Assembly: GCA_902490325.1 (NCBI GenBank)
Contig: CABUDJ010000029.1
Coordinates: forward strand, 1 to 22,884
DNA length: 22,884 nt
Source of the DNA: an uncultured Collinsella sp.
GTDB lineage: Bacteria; Actinomycetota; Coriobacteriia; Coriobacteriales; Coriobacteriaceae
Direction: 5' to 3'
Position numbers and translations under genes: made by a program. Positions 14,615-21,225 of this stretch are shown one piece after another. The notes beneath the pieces were generated by a model, which searched no databases, was not told the DNA's origin, and saw only the letters and a list, made by a program, of their open reading frames with translations. Within the stretch, counting starts at the first letter, position 1. Each line of letters opens with the position of its first letter.

Positions 14615-15868
14615 CTATGCCCGTATTGAGGGCCGTGCTGATTGACGACGGCGCTCCCAGCGAGCCAGCTTAATCGTCACCAGCGCGAGCGTCCAGGCCA
14701 CAAGCGAGAACGCGGCGCCCACTGCGCCCACGTACGCAATGCCAACTCCGCTTACCACGGCGCCGCCTACCGCGGTGCCAAACGAAATGCCGACGTTAAA
14801 CGCCATGGGCTCAACCGAACTCGCGAGTACCATCGACTTGGGATGGCGGCTGCGAGCCACGTCCATAAAGTGTGTGATGCATGAGACCGAGAACAGGTAC
14901 ATGAGCATCGCCAGGCTAAAGACAAAGACCAGCGCGAGCGGCATGGCGGCGCCCACGGCAAACAGCCCGAGCAGTGCCGCCGCCTGCAGCACAAACGTAA
15001 CCAGCAGCGCCTTCATGCCAAAACGCGCATCGATCCATCCGCCCAGGATGTTCGAGATCAGGCAGAACACGCCATAGGCCATAAGTGTGGTGCTCGCCTG
15101 AACGGTATCCATGCCCAGCACCTGCTCCAGATAAGGCGTCACGTAGCCGTAGAATACGTAGACCGAGCCCACGCCAAACAAGAAGATGAGCATGCCGGTG
15201 ATGATACTCGGCTCGCGTAGTAGCCCCGCCTGCTCGCGGAAGGTGGCGGGCTCATCGGTCTGCCCGGCGCGAGGCATAAACGCCACGAGCGCGCTACAGA
15301 TCAAAACGGCAAAGGTCAGCGTGCCGTACATGGCCACGTGCCAATCGAGTGTGTCGGCCACAAACTTGCCAATCGAGGTCACAAAGACCATCGCCACGGA
15401 GAAAGCGCCGTACACCACCGAGATGGCGAGCGAGGTCTGCTGCGGAGACAGCAGCTCGGGGATATACGTCACGCCCACGGCGAGCAGCGCACCCGAGACA
15501 GAGCCCAGGACAATGCGTGAGATAAACAGCACCTGGAAGTTGGGAGCCAACGCCATGACCAGGTTGCCGAGCACAAAGACGACGCTATAGCACACGAGCA
15601 GCTGGTAGCGGCGGAATCGCCCCGTGCTGAGCGCGAGCACCGGCGTCGCGATAGCGTAGACGAGCGCAAACACGCTGATGAGCTGGCCCGCAGTGGCAAG
15701 TGATATGCCGAGTTCCGTTGCCAAGTCGCTTTCGATGCCGATGACCACGAACTCGGAGCAGCCGAGCGAGAATCCCAACAGCACGAGCAGCGCCAGGCAG
15801 AGCTTGGTGCGCGCGGGGGAGAGCGCGGCGGCGGTTGACTTGCTTTTAGGCGTGGTTGCGGCGGTCAA
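14615..15868 (-). CDS. MFS transporter, DHA1/AraJ-type efflux
   Basis: A 417-residue membrane carrier with about 12 predicted segments. The first segment LLGFSLGCSEFVVIGI with an acidic Glu, followed by LGISLATAGQLISVFALVYA and GRFRRYQLL, is typical of the AraJ/drug or sugar efflux branch. I chose TTG 15868 because GGAG lies eight nt upstream (15880-15877). The frame stays open to an ATG at 15988, but that would translate a family A palindrome (NVTKGLSLCHI), so the longer form is unlikely. A GTG at 15877 has its GGAG overlapping. The gene is alone on its strand and divergent from a membrane protein. The substrate is unknown. Confidence 0.85.
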   Translation of the reverse strand: MTAATTPKSKSTAAALSPARTKLCLALLVLLGFSLGCSEFVVIGIESDLATELGISLATAGQLISVFALVYAIATPVLALSTGRFRRYQLLVCYSVVFVLGNLVMALAPNFQVLFISRIVLGSVSGALLAVGVTYIPELLSPQQTSLAISVVYGAFSVAMVFVTSIGKFVADTLDWHVAMYGTLTFAVLICSALVAFMPRAGQTDEPATFREQAGLLREPSIITGMLIFLFGVGSVYVFYGYVTPYLEQVLGMDTVQASTTLMAYGVFCLISNILGGWIDARFGMKALLVTFVLQAAALLGLFAVGAAMPLALVFVFSLAMLMYLFSVSCITHFMDVARSRHPKSMVLASSVEPMAFNVGISFGTAVGGAVVSGVGIAYVGAVGAAFSLVAWTLALVTIKLARWERRRQSARPSIRA

Positions 15869-15925
15869 GGTTGTCACTCCAATGTCGCATGAATAAGCGG
15901 GATTCAATCCCTGCAACTCTAACAG

Positions 15926-15958
15926 AATGTGACAAAGGGACAGCCCCTTTGTCACATT
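15926..15958. repeat. Intergenic palindrome, family A copy 4
   Basis: A 14-bp perfect stem, AATGTGACAAAGGG (15926-15939) with CCCTTTGTCACATT (15945-15958), and a 5-nt loop ACAGC. It is the best-preserved copy and lies 57 nt upstream of the MFS start. Confidence 0.9.
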
Positions 15959-15978
15959 GCGCTGCCAGCCAGTCGCCC

Positions 15979-16043
15979 AAACCATCACAACATTCGGCGA
16001 AAATCTCGAAATCGAGGAAAAGCGTCGAATGTTGTGATGGTTT
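15979..16043. repeat. 65-nt palindrome with inner hairpin
   Basis: The outer stem is 18 bp and perfect: AAACCATCACAACATTCG (15979-15996) against 16026-16043. An inner stem CTCG/CGAG (16005-16008, 16013-16016) caps it. It lies between divergent genes, so it is not serving as a terminator of either. Confidence 0.85.
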
Positions 16044-16128
16044 TCCTGTCTGTGCCGGCGAGCTCCAGCGCCGTCTGGGGGTATAAGGCTAGCAAGTGTT
16101 TATTTGCGAGGCCTAAGGGGCGCCCCGT

Positions 16129-16998
16129 ATGGATATCGATAACTTTGAATGGTGGTATAGCGAGGGCGAGGCTCCGGACGAGGAGTGGGACGAGCCCGCG
16201 CCGCGTGACGTGTCGAGCGACGAGGACGAGACCGGCAACGATGCCGCTGTCGAGCCTGACGCCGCCTCCGATGCCGCCGAGCCCCTGACCTTCGAACAAG
16301 CTTGGGCCCAGGCCGAGGCAGACGAGGCCAAGGCCGATGCTACGGCCACGCTCGGCGAGCCGGCCGACATGTCGATCTCGCCGGCAAAGACGCCGCAGCC
16401 GCGCCACACCATCGATCCCGACAGCACGGCGTCTTTCAGTATTCTCGACGTACCCGCGCAGGGTGCCCAGGCGCCCGCCCCCACGCATCGTCCCAACTTG
16501 GCTCGTGAGGAAGACGCGGGCCGCCGCTCGCCACTCGGCCCCATCCTCATCGCCTTTATGGCCGGCGTCATCGCCTGCTCGGCAATCGGCAGCGTCTGGA
16601 GCCATGTGGAACGACAGCGCGAAGACGCCGCCAAGGTCGAGATGTCTGTCGAGCAATCGCTCAGCCGCACGCGCTCGGTGCATGTGTCGGTCGAGGTCAA
16701 GGACGGTGCGACATGGGATACCGCCCGCGGCGACAGCCAGATGCTCATCCACATCGTGGGCCGCACGCTCAAGGGGCAGGCGGTCGATGAGTATCAATAT
16801 GTCAACTCTGACGGTGACGGCATCGAGCTCAAGCCCGGAGACTACGAGCTCACGGTCGATGAGGCGCCCGTCGCCACCGACGGCACGCGCTTCCGCGCCT
16901 CGAAGCGCATGGTCCCCGTGAGTTTTAACTCGCAGGCGCCCGATACGGTCGACAGCACGCCGCAGGGCGGGTTCGATCTTTACGTGGACGCTCAATAA
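16129..16998 (+). CDS. Acidic single-pass membrane protein, function unknown
   Basis: A 289-residue protein I do not recognise as a named family. The first 130 residues are highly acidic and low-complexity (for example EAPDEEWDEP, SSDEDETGND) and predicted cytoplasmic. A single hydrophobic segment at about 136-157 (LGPILIAFMAGVIACSAIGS) follows a basic GRR, so the C-terminus should face outside. Residues 160-289 form a probable beta-rich domain (VHVSVEVKDG, KPGDYELTVDEAP). No catalytic motif is seen. AAGGGG lies eight nt before the ATG. It stands alone between the MFS transporter and the epimerase and is likely restricted to this lineage. Confidence 0.75.
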   Translation: MDIDNFEWWYSEGEAPDEEWDEPAPRDVSSDEDETGNDAAVEPDAASDAAEPLTFEQAWAQAEADEAKADATATLGEPADMSISPAKTPQPRHTIDPDSTASFSILDVPAQGAQAPAPTHRPNLAREEDAGRRSPLGPILIAFMAGVIACSAIGSVWSHVERQREDAAKVEMSVEQSLSRTRSVHVSVEVKDGATWDTARGDSQMLIHIVGRTLKGQAVDEYQYVNSDGDGIELKPGDYELTVDEAPVATDGTRFRASKRMVPVSFNSQAPDTVDSTPQGGFDLYVDAQ

Positions 16999-17075
16999 TT
17001 GCGTGCCGCCTCTTCCCGCAGCCAAGAGTGGGACAATAGCCCTCGACACTGTTGTTTACTTTTGGAGGAAGTAGC

Positions 17076-17969
17076 ATGTCCACCGTCACCACCATCAAGC
17101 GCGGCGGCCTCACCGCCGCCATCGATTCCATGGGCGCCCAGCTCACGAGCCTTGCCCTTAACGGCAACGAGTATCTGTGGCAGGGCGATCCCGCCTTTTG
17201 GGGCAAGCACGCGCCCATTCTGTTCCCCATCGTGGGCTCGCTGCGAAACAACACGGCAACGTCTGCGGCCGGCACCTGCGAGATGGCACGCCACGGCATC
17301 GCGCGCATCGTCGAGCACAAGCTGGTCGAAGTCTCCGAGGACGGCTCCTCGGTAACCTATGAGATCACCGACACTCCCGAGTCGCTCAAGGCCTTCCCCT
17401 TCCACTTTAAGCTCAACATGACCTATGCGCTCACCGGCGACGCCATGCTCACGCAGACCTTTGCCGTCACCAACACCGGCGACGTGGACCTGCCGTTCTC
17501 GGTGGGCGGCCACCCTGCGTTTAACGTGCCCGCTCCCGGTGCCGAGGACGAGGCATTCGAGGATTACGAGCTGGCGTTTACCGAGGTTTGGACCAACGAG
17601 GCTCCCATCATCACGCCCGATGGTCTCATGACGTTCGAGGGTTCCTACAAGGCCCCCGACAATTCGGACGCTGTGCCCATCACGCATCGCAGCTTCGATA
17701 ACGATGCCATCATGTTCACCGATACCCCGGGCTCCACGCTCACGCTGCGCGGTCGCAAGTCGGGCCACGGCGTCAAGATCGACTTTGAGGGCTTTAAGTA
17801 CATCGGCGTGTGGTCTGCCGCCAACGACGCGCCGTTTGTGGCGCTCGAGCCCTGGACCGGCCACACCACCATGGATACCGAGGACGACGTCTTCGAGCAC
17901 AAGGTCAACACCATCACCTTGGCGCCGGGCGAGACGGACGAGCGCAGCTTTAGCGTTACGCTGCTCTAG
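17076..17969 (+). CDS. Aldose 1-epimerase family protein (LacX-like)
   Basis: A 297-residue cytosolic galactose-mutarotase-fold protein. Family enzymes interconvert alpha and beta anomers of aldoses or sugar phosphates. Likely active-site residues are Arg in FPIVGSLRN (near 57), His73 in ARHGIAR and His146 in GGHPAFN. The divergent LacX-like subgroup begins with such a short TIKRGGLTAAID strand. ATG 17076 has GGAGG seven nt upstream. The gene has no sugar-operon neighbours, so its substrate is open. Several palindromes follow its stop codon. Confidence 0.88.
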   Translation: MSTVTTIKRGGLTAAIDSMGAQLTSLALNGNEYLWQGDPAFWGKHAPILFPIVGSLRNNTATSAAGTCEMARHGIARIVEHKLVEVSEDGSSVTYEITDTPESLKAFPFHFKLNMTYALTGDAMLTQTFAVTNTGDVDLPFSVGGHPAFNVPAPGAEDEAFEDYELAFTEVWTNEAPIITPDGLMTFEGSYKAPDNSDAVPITHRSFDNDAIMFTDTPGSTLTLRGRKSGHGVKIDFEGFKYIGVWSAANDAPFVALEPWTGHTTMDTEDDVFEHKVNTITLAPGETDERSFSVTLL

Positions 17970-17996
17970 GGGTTCCGCACGGAGCGGTCATAACTT

Positions 17997-18060
17997 GAGC
18001 GTGGATGATCTCCCGTTTTGAGCCCGTGTGCGAGCCAAAAGTGGGAGATTTTCCACGCTC
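17997..18060. repeat. 64-nt imperfect palindrome
   Basis: GAGCGTGGA (17997-18005) pairs with 18052-18060, ATCTCCC (18008-18014) with 18043-18049 and TTTTG (18016-18020) with CAAAA (18036-18040). Symmetric internal loops lie between the stems. It begins 27 nt after the epimerase stop and lacks a T-run. Confidence 0.75.
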
Positions 18061-18078
18061 ATTCCGATGCATGGGTCG

Positions 18079-18160
18079 GGGCAGCTAATTTGGGACGGGG
18101 CTATTTTGACTGCTTTCACATGCAAGCAGTCAAAATAGCCCCGTCCCAAATTAGCTGCCC
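18079..18160. repeat. Perfect 37-bp hairpin
   Basis: The arms 18079-18115 and 18124-18160 are exact reverse complements of 37 nt around the loop TCACATGC. The core TTTGGGACGGGGCTATTTTG resembles REP-type sequences. Outer GATGCA / TGCATC (18066-18071, 18162-18167) suggests a once longer symmetry. Confidence 0.92.
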
Positions 18161-18192
18161 TTGCATCAATCAGTCATTTTCCAGTTCGTAAA

Positions 18193-18264
18193 CTTGTATG
18201 TATGCATACAAGTGGATAGCGGCGTGCGGTATCCTGTTGAGTCGTTAGCATACGATTCAACAGG
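18193..18264. promoter_or_regulatory. Two inverted repeats in the leader of the amino-acid importer
   Basis: CTTGTATG (18193-18200) and CATACAAG (18205-18212) form an 8-bp palindrome around TATG, a possible operator. CCTGTTGAGTCG (18233-18244) and CGATTCAACAGG (18253-18264) match at 11 of 12 and would form a hairpin ending at the ribosome site GGGAAGG (18263-18269). The second could affect translation of the binding protein. Confidence 0.5.
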
Positions 18265-18275
18265 GAAGGCAGATT

Positions 18276-19202
18276 ATGCATTCTCCCCAACAGCGCGATG
18301 CGCAGCGCCAACCGGTGTGCAGCCGTCGCATCTTTCTGGGTAGCGCTCTCGCTGCGAGCGCTACCGTCGTCGCCGGCGCGCTTGCCGGCTGCCAGCGTCC
18401 GTCCACGCTGGAAGTTGTTCAGCCCACGACGGGCGGCGGTCGCGACGACCTGTCCGATTCCGTGATCGGCAAGGATAAGATCCGCATCGGCATGGAGGCG
18501 GCCTACGCTCCGTACAACTGGCAGGTCTCCGAGGCCAGCGAGTTCACGATCCCCATCGATAACGTGCAGGGCGCCTATGCCGACGGCTACGATGTGCAGA
18601 TCGCCAAGATCGTCTGCAAGGCTCTCGGCGGCGAGCCCGTCGCCGTCAAGCAGAGCTTCTCGGGCCTTATCGACTCGCTCAACAACGGCCAGATCGACCT
18701 CATCATCGCCGGCATGAGCGCCACGCCCGAGCGCGAGGAGTCCGTCGGCTTTTCCGATCCGTACTTCATTGGTTACTTTGGCCTGTTCGTAAAAGAGGGC
18801 TCGCCCTACCAAAACGCCACCAAGCTCAGCGACTTCAGCGGTGCCACGGTGCTCGGTCAAAAGGACACCATGCTCGACACTGTCATTGACGAGATCCCGG
18901 GCGTTGTGCACAAAAACCCGGTCGATTCGGTCCCCACGGTGTTTTCGAATCTGCTGCAGGGCACGTGCGACGCCGTGACCTACAACACTGAGAACGAGAA
19001 GGGCTATATGGCCCAAAACCCGGGTATCGTGCCGATTCAATTTGCCGAGGGCGAGGGTTTCAAGCAGGAGGTCACGGCAAACGTCGGCTGCCGCAAGGGC
19101 TCGGACAAGCTGCTTAAACTCATCGACAAGACACTCAAGGGCATTAGCCAAGAGGAGCGCGACCAAATGTGGGACGCGTGCCTCGACCGTCAGCCTGCAT
19201 AG
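18276..19202 (+). CDS. Amino-acid ABC importer substrate-binding lipoprotein (SBP_bac_3), Tat type
   Basis: A 308-residue extracellular binding protein for polar amino acids. The N-terminus has a twin-arginine motif SRRIFLG (16-22), a hydrophobic stretch and a lipobox LAGC with lipidated Cys39, so it is likely exported folded by Tat and anchored by lipid. The family pattern follows: IRIGMEAAYAPYNW (69-82), YADGYDVQIAKIV and LIIAGMSATPEREESVGFSD. The domain length is normal. It is first in a three-gene importer operon, nine nt before the permease. The ligand is not decided by these motifs; family members bind Gln, Glu, Arg, Lys, His or Cys. Confidence 0.92.
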   Translation: MHSPQQRDAQRQPVCSRRIFLGSALAASATVVAGALAGCQRPSTLEVVQPTTGGGRDDLSDSVIGKDKIRIGMEAAYAPYNWQVSEASEFTIPIDNVQGAYADGYDVQIAKIVCKALGGEPVAVKQSFSGLIDSLNNGQIDLIIAGMSATPEREESVGFSDPYFIGYFGLFVKEGSPYQNATKLSDFSGATVLGQKDTMLDTVIDEIPGVVHKNPVDSVPTVFSNLLQGTCDAVTYNTENEKGYMAQNPGIVPIQFAEGEGFKQEVTANVGCRKGSDKLLKLIDKTLKGISQEERDQMWDACLDRQPA

Positions 19203-19211
19203 GGAGGCAGC

Positions 19212-20360
19212 ATGAAAACCATCAATCGCCTGGCCTCCTTTATCAAGGCAGACCACCGTTATGTATACCTGGGCACGAGCGTTATCGCGGCGCTCGGCCT
19301 GGCGTTTAGCCAGCGCAACCCCACGCCGCTGAGCTTCTTGGCCCCCACCGGTATCTTCCAGGACTGCCTCTGGGCAATTCTTTGGGCCTGGATTATCGTG
19401 TCGGCGGCGGCGCTCGTCACCAAGCTCATGCACTGGAACGACTATCGCGAAACGTCGCCGTTTGCTTCCGAGCGCTTCCGTCGCGGCGCGCGCTTGGGCA
19501 GCTATGTCGTGGTCGCCATCGCGGCGATCTTCTTTATCGACCGTTGCGTCATGTCGTTTATCGATCTGGTGCAGGTGAGCATTGTCTCGGATTCCAACCC
19601 CAGCGACTTTTTGTCGAGCTTGGTCTACATGACCTACAAGAGCGGCGACTTCTTCATCCGTGGCATCGAGATCACCATCGCACTTGCGACCTTCGGCACC
19701 GTCATCGCATTCTTTCTGGCGCTGCTCCTTGTGTTTTTGCGCATTCAGACGTTCGACCGCGTGGATAACGACCTCACACGCTTCTTTAAGAGCATCGGCC
19801 GCGGCTTTGCGACCGTCTACTCCACCATCGTGCGCGGCACGCCCATGATGGTCCAGGGTCTGCTCATCTATTACGCGGGCTTCACCGTTTTGCGCGGCAT
19901 GGGCTTCGAGACTGCCCAGGCCAACCAGATTTGGAGTACCTTCACCGCCGGCCTCGTCACCATTTCGCTCAACTCCACCGCCTACATGATGGAGGTCCTG
20001 CGCGGCGGCATCGAGTCCATCGATCCCGGCCAGGCCGAGGCAGCGCGCTCGCTGGGTCTGTCGCAGTGGCAGGCTATGCGCAAGGTCGTGTTCCCTCAGG
20101 GCATTAAAAACGCGATTCCGGCGCTCACCAACGAGCTCATCATCAACATCAAGGATTCGTCGGTGCTCTCGGTCATCGGCGTGTTCGACCTTATGTACGC
20201 CACCACCACCGTCGCCGGCGTGTACTATCGCCAGATGGAGGTCTACTGCGTGGCACTCGTGGTCTATCTGATCCTGACGCTCGTGGCGAGCCGCCTGCTC
20301 GAGGCCTTTGGCAAAAAGCTCGGCGCCGCGGCCCCGGCCACGCTGCCCAGCTCCAACTAG
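19212..20360 (+). CDS. Amino-acid ABC importer permease with N-terminal extension
   Basis: A 382-residue membrane subunit of the His/Glu/Gln/Arg family. The permease core starts near residue 145 (GDFFIRGIEITIALAT). It contains RGTPMMVQGLLIYY (208-221) and the EAA loop EAARSLGLSQWQAMRKVVFP (276-295) that docks on the ATPase. The first 145 residues add about three hydrophobic segments (near 17-32, 52-70 and 97-112), whereas usual members are 220-250 residues long. GGGAGG precedes the start. It lies between the binding protein and ATPase genes on one transcript. Confidence 0.92.
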   Translation: MKTINRLASFIKADHRYVYLGTSVIAALGLAFSQRNPTPLSFLAPTGIFQDCLWAILWAWIIVSAAALVTKLMHWNDYRETSPFASERFRRGARLGSYVVVAIAAIFFIDRCVMSFIDLVQVSIVSDSNPSDFLSSLVYMTYKSGDFFIRGIEITIALATFGTVIAFFLALLLVFLRIQTFDRVDNDLTRFFKSIGRGFATVYSTIVRGTPMMVQGLLIYYAGFTVLRGMGFETAQANQIWSTFTAGLVTISLNSTAYMMEVLRGGIESIDPGQAEAARSLGLSQWQAMRKVVFPQGIKNAIPALTNELIINIKDSSVLSVIGVFDLMYATTTVAGVYYRQMEVYCVALVVYLILTLVASRLLEAFGKKLGAAAPATLPSSN

Positions 20361-20382
20361 GCTCAAGACGAGGAGAATCATC

Positions 20383-21168
20383 ATGGCAGATACCGCCACT
20401 ACCGGCGCCGCGGCCGCCGCACAAAATCAAGAGCCGCTCATCCGCGTCGAGGGTCTGCGCAAGAGCTTCGGCTCGCTCGAGGTGCTCAAGGGCATCGACC
20501 TTGCCGTCAATCCCGGCGAGGTTGTCACCATCATCGGTGCTTCGGGCTCGGGCAAGTCGACCTTCCTGCGTTGCCTCAACCTGCTCGAGACTCCGGACGC
20601 GGGCCACATCTGGTTCCACGGCCAGGACCTCACGGCCGAGCGCTGCAACATCAATAAACTCCGCGAGGACATCGGCATGGTGTTCCAGGGTTTTAACCTG
20701 TTCAACAACATGGACGTGCTCGACAACTGCACGCTCGCGCCCGTCACGCTCAAAAAGATGAGCAAGGCCGAGGCCGAAAAGGTCGCGTTGGAGCACCTGA
20801 CGAGCGTGGGGCTCGAGAAGTTCGCGCATGCCGCTGTGGGTCGCCTGTCCGGCGGTCAAAAGCAGCGCGTGGCCATCGCCCGCGCCCTGTGCATGAATCC
20901 GCAGATTATGCTGTTCGATGAGCCGACCTCCGCGCTCGACCCCGAGATCGTGGGCGAGGTGCTCGACGTTATGCGCAAACTCGCCGCCGACGGCATGACC
21001 ATGGTCGTCGTTACCCACGAGATGGCCTTCGCGCGCACCGTGTCCGACCGTGTGGTCTTTATGGACCAGGGCGTGGTGCTCGAGGACGCCGCGCCGGCCG
21101 AACTCTTCGGCAACCCCAAACACCAGCGCACCCGCGAGTTCCTCTCGCGTTATCTCAACGACAAATAA
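20383..21168 (+). CDS. Amino-acid ABC importer ATPase (GlnQ/HisP family)
   Basis: A 261-residue cytoplasmic ATPase powering the importer. Walker A GASGSGKST (52-60), Q-loop Q102 in VFQGFNLF, signature LSGGQ (155-159), Walker B IMLFDE (175-180) and H-loop His212 in VTHEM are all intact. A short Ala/Thr-rich N-terminus precedes the domain. ATG 20383 has AGGAG at 20371-20375, seven nt upstream. An in-frame open stretch to 20308 overlaps the permease and is not needed. A palindrome with a T-run follows 8 nt after the stop. Confidence 0.95.
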   Translation: MADTATTGAAAAAQNQEPLIRVEGLRKSFGSLEVLKGIDLAVNPGEVVTIIGASGSGKSTFLRCLNLLETPDAGHIWFHGQDLTAERCNINKLREDIGMVFQGFNLFNNMDVLDNCTLAPVTLKKMSKAEAEKVALEHLTSVGLEKFAHAAVGRLSGGQKQRVAIARALCMNPQIMLFDEPTSALDPEIVGEVLDVMRKLAADGMTMVVVTHEMAFARTVSDRVVFMDQGVVLEDAAPAELFGNPKHQRTREFLSRYLNDK

Positions 21169-21176
21169 TGCAAGCG

Positions 21177-21214
21177 AACGTGGCAAAGGGACCGCCTCTT
21201 TGCCACGTTATTTT
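21177..21214 (+). repeat. Intergenic palindrome, family A copy 5, possible terminator/attenuator
   Basis: AACGTGGCAAAG (21177-21188) pairs perfectly with CTTTGCCACGTT (21198-21209), followed by ATTTTT. It begins 8 nt after the ATPase stop. Compared with copies 2 and 4, A-T has changed to G-C on both arms. The T-run could make it a weak terminator between the importer and peptidase genes. Confidence 0.75.
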
Positions 21215-21225
21215 TGGAGGAAGGC

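Larger units (their letters stand above)
17970..18275. other. Gene-free region with two palindromes and a leader
   Basis: This 306-bp gap holds an imperfect palindrome (17997-18060), a perfect 37-bp stem (18079-18160) and two smaller inverted repeats just before the binding-protein gene. No coding sequence is supported. Confidence 0.7.

Noticed and set aside
15869..15988. N-terminal 40-residue extension of the efflux MFS protein
   Set aside because: It would be translated from a family A palindrome and precedes a good GGAG-TTG start at 15868.
18174..20399. Minus-strand open frame of 741 codons opposite the importer genes
   Set aside because: It is a GC-driven shadow of the binding protein and permease genes, without a recognisable domain.
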